A DNA stretch of 37,866 nucleotides from assembly GCA_963808125.1 (NCBI GenBank), contig CAWEEP010000048.1, forward strand, positions 1 through 37,866, read 5' to 3'. The position numbers and the translations under genes are program-made. Under the pieces are notes generated by a model that saw nothing but the letters and a program-made list of their open reading frames with translations, had not been told where the DNA came from and did not search any database. This document shows, one piece after another, positions 7,701 through 15,258 of the stretch. This DNA comes from CAWEEP01 sp963808125. GTDB taxonomy: Bacteria > Chloroflexota > Dormibacteria > Aeolococcales > Aeolococcaceae. Each line of letters begins with the position of its first letter. Position 1 is the first letter of the stretch.

Positions 7701-8426
7701 ATGGCCAGAGCACAAGCGTCCCTGGGGGTGAGGGTGGCGGTCTTCGGGTTCGACCCGAGCCCCGACGCCGCGCCGGGCCGTGCGCTCCACATCCTCACGG
7801 TTCAGCAGCGCCTGCCCCAGGCCGACGTCGAACCCCGCGAGACCTTCGAGGCGGCGGGCGCCCGGGCCGTGGCCGAGGCGGGGATCAAGATCGAGGCGGG
7901 GCGGCGGGGCCGGGGGGCACGGCTCTCGCTGGTCGGCCTGGACGACCCGCCGGCGGCAAAGGCACGCGCCGTCATCGCCTGGTACCGCACCGCCGTCCCT
8001 TATGCGGAGGTGCCCCGGCCGGCGAGCTGGAACGCCATCGGCCGCAGCCTGCGCCTGGACGGGGATGACACGGCGGCCTTCCGGGCAGCCCTGGAAAGCC
8101 TGCGGAGCGAGTGCCGGTACGTCGCCGGCGCGGTCACCCTGCTCGGCGACGTGTTCACCGGAGACGATCTCCTCCGCGTCCACGTCGCTCTCCACGGGGG
8201 CCCCGAGGGAAGCGAACGCACCTTCCGCCGCCGGGTCCAGGAACTTCGCGACAGCGGCGTTCTCAAGCCGGTCCGCGAATCCGACGTGGCGGCGCTGCGC
8301 CTCCGGGTCACCCGCTTTCGGAGCCCAGCGGGCACCGGTGGGCGGCCTCCCGAGCTGCTCCGCTACGCCGGGTCGGGCGGGGAGAACGAGCAGCTGGCCG
8401 TGCTCAGAGCGCGCCGTTCGGCGTAG
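7701..8426 (+). CDS. NrtR-like regulator: degenerate Nudix domain plus winged helix
   Basis: A 241-residue protein with the two-part architecture of NrtR-type regulators: an N-terminal Nudix-like fold (about 1-120; VRVAVFGFD, HILTVQQRLPQADVEPRE) and a C-terminal winged helix (about 125-225). The latter shows the family pattern of an LLGDVFTGDDL segment, then TFRRRVQELRDSGVLKPV and GRPPELLRY. Family members sense ADP-ribose-type ligands and usually control NAD metabolism genes. The Nudix box is broken: the metal-binding glutamates of the REUxEE core are replaced (ETFEAAGARAVAEAGI), consistent with ligand sensing and not hydrolysis. The ATG at 7701 has a strong GGAGGAGG site (7686-7693). No NAD gene is adjacent, so the regulon cannot be read from context. 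Confidence 0.72.
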   Translation: MARAQASLGVRVAVFGFDPSPDAAPGRALHILTVQQRLPQADVEPRETFEAAGARAVAEAGIKIEAGRRGRGARLSLVGLDDPPAAKARAVIAWYRTAVPYAEVPRPASWNAIGRSLRLDGDDTAAFRAALESLRSECRYVAGAVTLLGDVFTGDDLLRVHVALHGGPEGSERTFRRRVQELRDSGVLKPVRESDVAALRLRVTRFRSPAGTGGRPPELLRYAGSGGENEQLAVLRARRSA

Positions 8427-8473
8427 CCACCGGCCGGCTCGGGCGTCGCCGCCTCGGCCGGGTGCGGGATCGG

Positions 8474-8941
8474 TCAGCCGGCGTCCGCCACCCAGGGGGG
8501 CTCGCCAGAGCTGAGCACCAGGGTCACGGGGCCGTCGTTGACGATCTCGACCTCCATGGGGGCGCCGAACCTGCCGGTCGCGACCGTCAGGCCGAGGTCC
8601 CGCAGCGCGGCGGCGAAGCCGTCGCAGAGACGGCAGGCCAGCTCCGGGGGGGCGGCGCCGATGAAGCTGGGTCGGTGACCGCGCGAGCTGTCGGCGTGGA
8701 GGGTGAACTGGCTGACGGCGAGGACGGCGCCACCGGTCTGCCCGAGCGTCAGGTTCATCTTCTGGGCGCTGTCGGCGCAGATGCGCAGGCCGGCGACCCG
8801 CCGGGCGAGGTGGAGGGCGGTCGCATCGGTGTCCTGCGGTCCGACCGAGAGGAGCACGCAGAAGCCGGCGCCGATCTCGCCGGCGGTCTCGCCGGCGACG
8901 CTGACGCGGGCTCGGCGCACCCGCTGCACGACGGCTCTCAC
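8474..8941 (-). CDS. dtd: D-aminoacyl-tRNA deacylase
   Basis: Hydrolyses D-amino acids mischarged on tRNA (and glycine from tRNA-Ala), a proofreading step in translation. Signatures: N-terminal RAVVQRVRRARVSV, the SQFTLHAD motif followed by SSRGHRPSF, and NDGPVTLVL near the C-terminus, the second family motif. The GTG at 8941 gives 155 residues starting exactly at the family N-terminus; the frame is open to an ATG at 8992, which would add 17 residues of no family resemblance. It is convergent with the NrtR-like gene, 47 bases apart, and separated by about 70 bases from the propeller gene on the same strand. Confidence 0.92.
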   Translation of the reverse strand: MRAVVQRVRRARVSVAGETAGEIGAGFCVLLSVGPQDTDATALHLARRVAGLRICADSAQKMNLTLGQTGGAVLAVSQFTLHADSSRGHRPSFIGAAPPELACRLCDGFAAALRDLGLTVATGRFGAPMEVEIVNDGPVTLVLSSGEPPWVADAG

Positions 8942-9013
8942 AGCACCCGGCCCATCGAAGGCTCCTCTTTCACGCTGCCACCGGCGGGCCATTGTAGGGG
9001 GCGGCGGCGGCCC

Positions 9014-10609
9014 TCACTGCCAGGTGCCGGGATCCCAGCCGAGCCCGTACCGAGACGATGCGCTGAGGGCGCTCGCCCAGCCCCCGTGGGTGCTGGCGAA
9101 TTCGTAGTAGTAGGGGCTGGGGTCGACCACGATGGCGTAGGCCGTGCTGCCGGCGGGCAGGGTGACCGTGGCCGCCACGTTGGTGCTGGTGGTGATCTCG
9201 CTCAGCGTGTGCGTGCCCTCGTTGGCCACGTACACGTCCGCGCTGGTCGGGGTTGCCGCGATGCCGGTCGGATCCGCCGGCGTGCCCACCGCGGGCTCGG
9301 CGGTGGGGGTGTCGTTGCTCACCGTGATGGCGTCGACCTGGTGGTTGTCGTAGTCGGCGACGTAGATCTGGCAGCCGTTCGGGGTCAGCGCCAAAGCGTT
9401 GGGCTCCGGGGTCTTCGTCAGGTCCTCCTTGTAGCTGGAGAGCTTGATGGTGGTGGCCACGGTGTCCGTGCTGACGGTGATGTCCTCGACGGACCCGCCC
9501 GTGTAGCTGGCGACGTAGAGCTTGGTCCCGTCGGGAGTGGCCGCCAGGATGTTGGGGTCGCCGGCAGCGGCGACGTTGCCGTCGACCATGCTGCCCACCG
9601 CGATGGTGGCGGTGACCGTCTCCGACGACGTGGTGATGTCGTCGATGGCGCTGTTGGTCTGGTCGGCGACGTAGACGTGGGCGGAGTTCGGGGTCACCGC
9701 CATGGCGATGGGATGACCCGTGGTGGCGCCGATGGTGATGGTGTTGGTGACGGTGTCGGTGGCAGTGCTGACGACGCTGACCGCGTGGGACCCGTAGTCA
9801 GCGACGTAGACCTTGGTGCCGTCCGGGGTGATGAGCAGCGCGGTGGGATCGCTCTGCGTGCCCACCGCGATGGCGGTGCCAAGGGCAGCCGTCGCGATGG
9901 TGAGCGGGTAGAGGCGGTTGTTCGCCTTGTCGACGATCCACGCGGTGGTCCCGTCCGGACTCACCGCGACCGCCACGGGATCCGACGCCGAGCCGCCCGC
10001 CGGGATCGCCACCGTGCTGGTGACCGTGTTGCTGGCGGTGGTGATGATCTGCACCTCGTGGGAGGCTCCCGCGGCGGCGATGAGCTTGGTGCCGTCGGGG
10101 GTGACGGCGAGTGCGTTGGGCTCCTTGCCCATCGTTCCCGTGGTCACGCTGGTGAGGACGTTGGTCGACGTGAGAACGGCGGCCATCTTGGTCGCCGCTC
10201 CATCTCCACCCGCGACGTACGCATTCGGCACGATGGCTCCGCTGGGGTTGACGTCGGTGTCGGTGAGGTTCGGGGCGCTGCCACCCGGGGTCCCCGCGGC
10301 GCCGTACGTCCCCGCCGCGCTGGTGGAGCGCTCCTCGCTCATGCCCGTGACCAGGTAGCCGTTGCTGGCGTCCTTGGTCGCGGGCCCGGTCCACGAAGAG
10401 GTGACGTTGGTCTGCCCGGTCCCGCCCGAGCAGCCGTTGGCGAAGGTGACTCCGGTGGGGGCGGTGAGGGTCGCCGTCTGGAACGCCATCGGCCCCGCCG
10501 AGATGTTGTCGGTGAACATCGCGTACGCCACCCCGCACTGCGCAAGGGCGACCAGGGCCAGCACGGCCACGGGAATGAGCATTGCGTGCCGGGTGGCGCG
10601 GCGGGGCAT
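9014..10609 (-). CDS. secreted YVTN beta-propeller protein B with SipW-type signal
   Basis: A 531-residue exported protein and last gene of the four-gene SipW operon. It starts with basic residues, one hydrophobic segment (about 9-25), then CGVAYAMFTD, the FTD-type end of SipW-cognate signal peptides. A Ser/Thr/Gly-rich domain follows (about 35-160). About seven YVTN-type repeats follow (about 165-490), seen as repeated VTPDGTK(L/V)YVA and (V/I)YVADY motifs, which form a beta-propeller. The end is an aromatic segment finishing GTWQ. There is no LPxTG motif or C-terminal helix, so it may be released or held by other partners. The ATG at 10609 makes the N-terminus line up with the upstream paralogue; an ATG at 10702 would add 31 unsupported residues. 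The role (matrix or fibre-associated binding) is inferred. Confidence 0.85.
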   Translation of the reverse strand: MPRRATRHAMLIPVAVLALVALAQCGVAYAMFTDNISAGPMAFQTATLTAPTGVTFANGCSGGTGQTNVTSSWTGPATKDASNGYLVTGMSEERSTSAAGTYGAAGTPGGSAPNLTDTDVNPSGAIVPNAYVAGGDGAATKMAAVLTSTNVLTSVTTGTMGKEPNALAVTPDGTKLIAAAGASHEVQIITTASNTVTSTVAIPAGGSASDPVAVAVSPDGTTAWIVDKANNRLYPLTIATAALGTAIAVGTQSDPTALLITPDGTKVYVADYGSHAVSVVSTATDTVTNTITIGATTGHPIAMAVTPNSAHVYVADQTNSAIDDITTSSETVTATIAVGSMVDGNVAAAGDPNILAATPDGTKLYVASYTGGSVEDITVSTDTVATTIKLSSYKEDLTKTPEPNALALTPNGCQIYVADYDNHQVDAITVSNDTPTAEPAVGTPADPTGIAATPTSADVYVANEGTHTLSEITTSTNVAATVTLPAGSTAYAIVVDPSPYYYEFASTHGGWASALSASSRYGLGWDPGTWQ

Positions 10610-10642
10610 CACCGCGGCTGCTCCGGCAGCATGCATGCGGAG

Positions 10643-10656
10643 CTGGCCCGGGCCAG
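10643..10656. repeat. 14-base perfect palindrome between the propeller genes
   Basis: CTGGCCCGGGCCAG reads the same on both strands and lies in the 95-base gap between the two propeller genes. As RNA it could form a short hairpin ahead of the downstream gene. No T-run follows, so it is not called a terminator. Confidence 0.4.
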
Positions 10657-10704
10657 GATCCCGACCAGGGTCATCGATCGAACCGTGCCCGTGTTCCTCC
10701 ATCC

Positions 10705-12309
10705 CTACTGCCAGCCCCCGACGTTCCAGCCGAGTGAGTACACGACCGATGAGCTCGCGGCGCTGACAAAGCCCCCGTGGGCGCTGGCGACCTCGTAGTA
10801 GTAGAGACTGGGGGCGACGGTGATCTCGTACGGGGAGGCGCCGCCGGTCGACACGCTGGGGGTGTCGACCACGGTGTTGCTGGCGGTGGAGATGACGCTC
10901 ACCGTGGAGTCGTAGTAGTTCGCCACGTAGACGGCCGCGCCGTTCGGCGTCGCGGCCATGCCGGTCGGGTCTCCCGTGGAGCCGATGGCCGGTGGCGTGC
11001 TTCCCACGGTGTCGGTGCCGACGGCGATGACGTCGACCTTGTTGTTGTCATAGTCGTCGACGTACAGTTGGCAGCCGTTGGGGGTGAGGGCCACCGCGTT
11101 CGGCAGTGGGGCTCCATCCACGCCGCCTGGGGGGAGCGCGATGGTGCCGGCCAGCGCGTCGCTGCTCACCGTGATGTCCTCCACAGACCCTCCCTGGTAG
11201 CTGGCCACGTAGAGCTTGCTGCCATTGGGCGTGATTGCCAGGATGTTGGGATCCCCGCCGGTCGTGACGTCGCTGTTCGCGAGGTTGGCGACGCCGATGG
11301 TGTTCGTGACGGTGAGGCTCGAGGTGGAGATGTCGTCGATCTGGTTGTCGGCCTGGTCAGCCACGTAGACGTGACCGGAGTTCGGGGTCACCGCCAGCGC
11401 AATCGGCGTGCCGGTGGTGCCGCCGATGGTGATGGGGGTCACCGCCTTGGTGGACACCGTGATGGCGCTGACCTGATGCGACCCGTAGTCCGCGACGAAC
11501 ACCTGGGCACCGTTGGGCGCCACCACGATGGCGCTCGGGTCGCCCTGCGCGCCGACGCTCACGGCGGCTCCCAGGGTGGCGGTGGCCAGTGTGATCGGGT
11601 AGACGCGGGCGTTGGCCTTGTCGACGATCCACGCAGTGGTTCCGTCGGGGCTGATCGCGACCGCGATGGGGTCCGATGCCGTCGAGCCGACGGTGGGCAC
11701 GGTCACGGTGTTCGTCACGGCCCCGGTGGCGGTGGAGACGATCTGCACCTGGTGTGCAGCCCCCTCCGCCACGACCAGCTTGGTGCCGTCCGGTGTCACC
11801 TGGAGGTCGTTGGGCTCGATGCCGCCGCTTCCCCTGAGGCTCACCGTCGCCGTGGCATAGGTCGATGAGTTGATGCTCTGCGCCGTCGAGCTGCTACTCG
11901 AGTACACGTAGACGGATGGAGCGGCGGCGCCCGATGGGGAGGTGTCCGTGAAGGTGGTGGCGGGTGGGCTGCCTGTCACCGTCCCGGCCGAGCTGTATGG
12001 GCCGGAGGTGCTGGTGGAGCGCAGGATGTTGTAGCCGCTCACCAGGTAGTTCCCGCCGGCGTCGAGGGTCGACGAGGCTGACCAGCTGGTGGCCACGTTC
12101 GTCTGAACGGGTGCGCTCCCGGTGCAGCCGCCGTTGGTCGGCGAGTTGGCGGTCGGTGCCACCATCGTCGCGGTCTGGAATGTTCCGGGCTGAGACGAGA
12201 GCGAATCGGTGAACATCGCGTACGCCACGCCGCACTGGCCGAAGGCGAGCACGGCCAGCACCACCGCCGGGACGATCACGGCACGCAGACACGGGCGGCC
12301 GGGCGTCAC
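10705..12309 (-). CDS. secreted YVTN beta-propeller protein A with SipW-type signal
   Basis: A 534-residue exported protein, paralogue of the next gene in the operon; the propeller regions are about two-thirds identical by eye. N-terminal basic and hydrophobic segments end in QCGVAYAMFTD, a SipW-cognate signal. Residues about 45-150 resemble a fibronectin-III-like domain (TSWSASSTLDAGGNYLVSG, then ILRSTSTSGPY and TFTDTSPSG). The rest is a propeller with repeats such as VTPDGTKLVVAEG, SPDGTTAWIVDKANARVYPI and VTPNSGHVYVADQ, closing with an aromatic tail ending GGWQ. The start is GTG at 12309, overlapping the peptidase stop as GTGA, so translation is probably coupled. The single Cys-containing NGC motifs (near the N-terminus and in NGCQLYV) are shared by both paralogues. 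Confidence 0.87.
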   Translation of the reverse strand: MTPGRPCLRAVIVPAVVLAVLAFGQCGVAYAMFTDSLSSQPGTFQTATMVAPTANSPTNGGCTGSAPVQTNVATSWSASSTLDAGGNYLVSGYNILRSTSTSGPYSSAGTVTGSPPATTFTDTSPSGAAAPSVYVYSSSSSTAQSINSSTYATATVSLRGSGGIEPNDLQVTPDGTKLVVAEGAAHQVQIVSTATGAVTNTVTVPTVGSTASDPIAVAISPDGTTAWIVDKANARVYPITLATATLGAAVSVGAQGDPSAIVVAPNGAQVFVADYGSHQVSAITVSTKAVTPITIGGTTGTPIALAVTPNSGHVYVADQADNQIDDISTSSLTVTNTIGVANLANSDVTTGGDPNILAITPNGSKLYVASYQGGSVEDITVSSDALAGTIALPPGGVDGAPLPNAVALTPNGCQLYVDDYDNNKVDVIAVGTDTVGSTPPAIGSTGDPTGMAATPNGAAVYVANYYDSTVSVISTASNTVVDTPSVSTGGASPYEITVAPSLYYYEVASAHGGFVSAASSSVVYSLGWNVGGWQ

Positions 12310-13685
12310 CGCGGTTCCTCGCGCCAGATGCGCGCCAGGGCGACCCAGGCCAGGATGCCGATGAACGTCAGGAGGGCGACGATGCGCACCCATGGCACGG
12401 TGGCCCAGATGGCCACGTAGCCGACGACCGGCACGGCGTAGGTGACGTGCCAGGCCGTGGTCCCCTGCAGGACCGCCGTCCACTGGTCGGCCGCGTTGTT
12501 GGCGTCACCCTGGGTGCGGATCTCCACCTTGTCGCCGACGTGGACCACCTGGACGACCCGGTGGGTCACCAGGATGTTGGGGTCCGCCGGCGGGTGGAAG
12601 GCGAGCACCTGGCCCACCGACACCTGGGAGTCCGGTTCGGCGACGGCGAGGACCACGGCGCCCGGTGGCATCGAGGGTGCCATCGACCCGCTCAGCACCA
12701 CGTCCAACCGCCACCAGTTGCACGCCATGCCGAGCACGGACAGAACGGCGATGCAAGCCAGGGCGAGCAGGGCATCCTCCACAACGAGGTGGGCTCGCGT
12801 CCGGACGTATCGCAGCACCCCCACTGGCCAGGCGGTCGGCGGCGGAATGGAGTGGACGGCACGGCGCGCCGTCCGCCAGAGGAACGCGGCGGCTGCCGCG
12901 ATCCAGAAACCCACTCTCGGAGCGCTCGCCTGGACGGCACGGCGCGCCGTCCGCCAGAGGAACGTGGCGGCTGCCGCGATCGAGAAACCCACTCTCGGAG
13001 CGCTCGCCTGGACGGCACGGCGCGCCGTCCGCCAGAGGAACGCGGCGGCTGCCGCGATCCCGGAACCCACTCTCGGAGCGCTCGCCTGGACGGCACGGCG
13101 CGCCGTCCGCCAGAGGAACGCGGCGGCTGCCGCGATCCCGGAACCCACTCTCGGAGCGCTCGCCAGGACGGCACGGCGCGCCGTCCGCCAGAGGAACGTG
13201 GCGGCTGCCGCGATCGAGAAACCCACTCTCGGAGCGCTCGCCTGGACGGCACGGCGCGCCGTCCGCCAGAGGAACGTGGCGGCTGCCGCGATCGAGAAAC
13301 CCACTCTCGGAGCGCTCGCCTGGACGGCACGGCGCGCCGTCCGCCAGAGGAACGCGGCGGCTGCCGCGATCCCGGAACCCACTCTCGGAGCGCTCGCCTG
13401 GACGGCACGGCGCGCCGTCCGCCAGAGGAACGCGGCGGCTGCCGCGATCCCGGAACCCACTCTCGGAGCGCCTGCCTTGACGGCCTGGGCCACCCGCCGC
13501 CAGACGTACGCGGCGTTTCTTGCGATCCCCGAGGCGACGCCCAGGGACACGACGCTGGCGCGGCGCACCGCCCTGCTGATGACGGCGCGCCACCTGGCGC
13601 GCCGGGAGATCGCGATCGGATCGCCTGCGATCGCCAGGCCCTGCCCTGCCGATTCGCCCCCCTCCAGCGGCGTCTCGGGGTTCAT
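12306..13685 (-). CDS. SipW-type signal peptidase I with a long repeat-rich N-terminal extension
   Basis: A 459-residue protein in two parts. The C-terminal third (about 290-459) is a signal peptidase I of the ER/SipW (S26B) type: membrane helix ALACIAVLSVLGMACNWW, catalytic Ser in VLSGSMAPSMPPG (about S334), His in place of Lys in LVTHRVVQV (about H375), TQGDANNAAD, and a C-terminal helix. This Ser-His class matures FTD-type signal peptides, which all three other products of the operon carry. The N-terminal part (about 62-277) consists of 26-residue repeats of the form WRTARRAVQASAPRVG plus SGIAAAAAFL, strongly cationic and alanine-rich. I know of no such extension in SipW, which is normally about 190 residues. 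ATG at 13685 is preferred over TTG at 13694 (AGAGG lies about 10 bases upstream). Confidence 0.88.
   Translation of the reverse strand: MNPETPLEGGESAGQGLAIAGDPIAISRRARWRAVISRAVRRASVVSLGVASGIARNAAYVWRRVAQAVKAGAPRVGSGIAAAAAFLWRTARRAVQASAPRVGSGIAAAAAFLWRTARRAVQASAPRVGFSIAAAATFLWRTARRAVQASAPRVGFSIAAAATFLWRTARRAVLASAPRVGSGIAAAAAFLWRTARRAVQASAPRVGSGIAAAAAFLWRTARRAVQASAPRVGFSIAAAATFLWRTARRAVQASAPRVGFWIAAAAAFLWRTARRAVHSIPPPTAWPVGVLRYVRTRAHLVVEDALLALACIAVLSVLGMACNWWRLDVVLSGSMAPSMPPGAVVLAVAEPDSQVSVGQVLAFHPPADPNILVTHRVVQVVHVGDKVEIRTQGDANNAADQWTAVLQGTTAWHVTYAVPVVGYVAIWATVPWVRIVALLTFIGILAWVALARIWREEPR
12853..13476. repeat. eight tandem 78-base repeats inside the sipW-like gene
   Basis: Eight units of exactly 78 bases (26 codons) start at 12853, 12931, 13009, 13087, 13165, 13243, 13321 and 13399. 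They differ at only a few positions. Each contains the perfect palindrome ACGGCGCGCCGT. Two unit types occur in the order FFSSFFSS (F: cGAGAAAcc or cCAGAAAcc; S: cCCGGAAcc), so there is also a 312-base higher-order period. A degenerate ninth unit follows at 13477-13554. Confidence 0.97.
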
Positions 13686-13710
13686 GAGCGTCAACCTCTA
13701 GGAACACGTC

Positions 13711-13738
13711 GAGGGGAGCGGCAAATGCCGCTCCCCTC
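13711..13738 (-). promoter_or_regulatory. intercistronic hairpin between TasA-like and sipW-like genes
   Basis: GAGGGGAGCGGCA (13711-13723) and TGCCGCTCCCCTC (13726-13738) are perfect 13-base inverted arms with only AA between them. The structure lies 20 bases after the TasA-like stop and 25 before the peptidase ATG. No T-run follows on the minus strand, so partial attenuation or mRNA-end protection is more likely than full termination. This would give more structural protein than peptidase. Confidence 0.6.
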
Positions 13739-13758
13739 ATCTGACGGGTTGGCCTTGC

Positions 13759-14457
13759 TTACTTGCTCGTGGCCGTCCGCTGTGTGGCGGTGAAGTTGTA
13801 GGTCAGAGTCGAGGAGCAACCCTCGAGGTTCTCGGTCGCGGCGGTGCCGCCGACCGTGCCGCTGCAGAGCGTCGCGACCTGACCGATGTTGCCGGGGGCT
13901 CCGGCGGGAAGGCTGAACGTCATCACGACGTAGTCCTGCCCACCCGCGGTCAGCGAGTTCAGCGGAGTGAGGTTCGCCGGCGCGGTCTCCAGCGACTTGA
14001 CGGAGGTGCTCGCCAGCACGGTCGTGGTCGTCCCACTGCACGTGTAGGTGGGCGGCGGTCCGCCGGCGCGCGTCCAGGCCACCGAGCAGGTCTGGACCAT
14101 CACCTGCAGCCCGTTCGTGGTGTCGGTGTCCAGGAGCGAGGTGGGGCTGGCGGTGACGCCCAGGGAGATGGTGGCGTCGTTGAGGGTCGCGCCCGTCGAG
14201 TTGAGGTCGACCTCGCGGGGGATGGTGTCTCCGGGGGCGATGGCGGTGGCGACGACCGCGGAGTTGTTGACGGGCCCTAGCGCCAGGACGATCTTGCCCG
14301 AGCTGATCGACTGGGGGCCGGCGCTGGTGGTGTCGGTGAAGGTGGCGAAGGCTCCGCCAACCACCGCACCCGCGCCCGCCACGACGACGGCCAGGGTCAG
14401 AGCCATCCGCTTCGCGGTGGCACGCCGGGAAACGCCGTTTGTCTTGCCGTCTTCCAT
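13759..14457 (-). CDS. TasA/CalY-like secreted protein with SipW-cognate signal peptide
   Basis: A 232-residue exported protein, first gene of the operon. The N-terminus has the SipW-cognate layout: RRATAKRM, a hydrophobic core (about 19-37), then GGAFATFTDTTSAG and SISSGKIVLAL, closely matching the start of TasA/CalY-type (camelysin, peptidase M73-like) proteins. The mature part is a Thr/Ser/Gly-rich beta-strand protein with four cysteines in two close pairs (TCSVAWT with YTCSG; LCSG with GCSS), suggesting disulfides outside the cell. TasA-type proteins form extracellular matrix fibres; fibre formation here is an inference. The ATG at 14457 has an AGGAG site 10 bases upstream; upstream in-frame residues are not protein-like. 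The signal peptidase follows 73 bases downstream. Confidence 0.85.
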   Translation of the reverse strand: MEDGKTNGVSRRATAKRMALTLAVVVAGAGAVVGGAFATFTDTTSAGPQSISSGKIVLALGPVNNSAVVATAIAPGDTIPREVDLNSTGATLNDATISLGVTASPTSLLDTDTTNGLQVMVQTCSVAWTRAGGPPPTYTCSGTTTTVLASTSVKSLETAPANLTPLNSLTAGGQDYVVMTFSLPAGAPGNIGQVATLCSGTVGGTAATENLEGCSSTLTYNFTATQRTATSK

Positions 14458-14800
14458 GATCCAAGTACTCCTGGAGATCGTGGTGCGGCGAGCCGCTACG
14501 TTTCTCCGTTGATCTGGGTGGATGTGCTGTGGTTCTGGACCTGCCCCCACTGGGCCAGGCTGACCACGCCCGGATAGTGCATCTGCACCAGATCTCCCGA
14601 TCGACGCGTGAGCGTCTCGCGTCTTCGGTGTCACCGGTCCACCATCGGCGGTCACGCGAATCACGCCTCGGTGAACTGAATGTCAGATCAGGACCCGCCC
14701 CCAAGAGGTGCCCGCGTCCGTCATCTGGGGTGACGGTCCGGCACCGATTCCTGCCGCGGCGGGCGGCGCTGCCGGATCTGCCAGGCCAGCTTCGGGCGCG
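14458..14800. other. probable promoter/leader region of the SipW operon
   Basis: A 343-base gap upstream of the TasA-like gene with no convincing ORF on either strand. It contains a 6-base hairpin (GACGCG...CGCGTC on the minus strand, near 14603-14623) and the AGGAG ribosome binding site. I compared it with the c-di-GMP-I riboswitch pattern and saw no match. Confidence 0.3.
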
Positions 14801-15113
14801 TCAGGGGATGACGATCGAGCTGGTGGGGGCCCCCGAGTGTGCCGGGACGATCGGGCTGCTCACCGACGAGCGGATGTCCGACGCCACCGTGGTGAGGAGT
14901 ACGACGAGCAGGACGATGGCCAGCAGAAGACTGAGAACGGCGCAGAACCTCTTGGCCCGACTCTTCCCCGGGCGAGCCGAAGAGGGCATCCTTGAAGGCC
15001 GAACGCGGGGATGCACCAGCGGCGCGAGTGGCCACCCAGCCGTATCCGTCCCACCAGAACCGGCCGTCGGGCGTGAACCGGCTCCTCCGCGGGGCAAGCA
15101 TGTTCCGGGACAT
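14801..15113 (-). pseudogene. DUF2510-like small membrane protein, frameshifted
   Basis: Two overlapping frames join into one plausible protein of about 100 residues. The first gives MSRNMLAPRRSRFTPDGRF followed by WWDGYGWVATRA, a WWDG-type motif like that of DUF2510 domains. The second gives RAKRFCAVLSLLLAIVLLVV, a membrane helix, and a Ser-rich tail ending TSSIVIP. The frames meet at a four-base C run (14966-14969; GGGG on the coding strand), and one base fewer would restore a continuous reading frame (SPG then KSRAKRF). The break may be a sequencing error or a real mutation. It lies upstream of the SipW operon on the same strand, 343 bases before the TasA-like start. The DUF2510 assignment is tentative. 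Confidence 0.5.
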
Positions 15114-15258
15114 CCTGAGGGTGATGGTGGCCGTGGCGAGTCGCGGCGGCATCGCGGTCGGGGTGGAGATCGGGTAACGGCATGCATCTGCGCGCCGCCC
15201 CCCGAGGGGCGCGCCGCCGCCCGATCGCAGCCCTGACCGCCATACGGCTGCCAGCCGG

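Noticed and set aside
8474..8992. Longer DTD start at ATG 8992
   Set aside because: The extra 17 residues do not resemble the family, whose N-terminus begins at the GTG at 8941.
12853..13476. CRISPR array
   Set aside because: Units are adjacent 78-base repeats without unique spacers and lie inside a coding region.
12442..13793. Long repetitive ORFs on the plus strand opposite the sipW-like gene
   Set aside because: The 78-base repeat is a multiple of three and lacks stops in several frames, so every frame stays open; only the minus frame has a recognisable peptidase domain, operon context and a start with a ribosome binding site.
14458..14720. c-di-GMP-I riboswitch ahead of the matrix operon
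   Set aside because: The region was read for the conserved GCACAGGGCAAACC and tetraloop-receptor parts and none was found.
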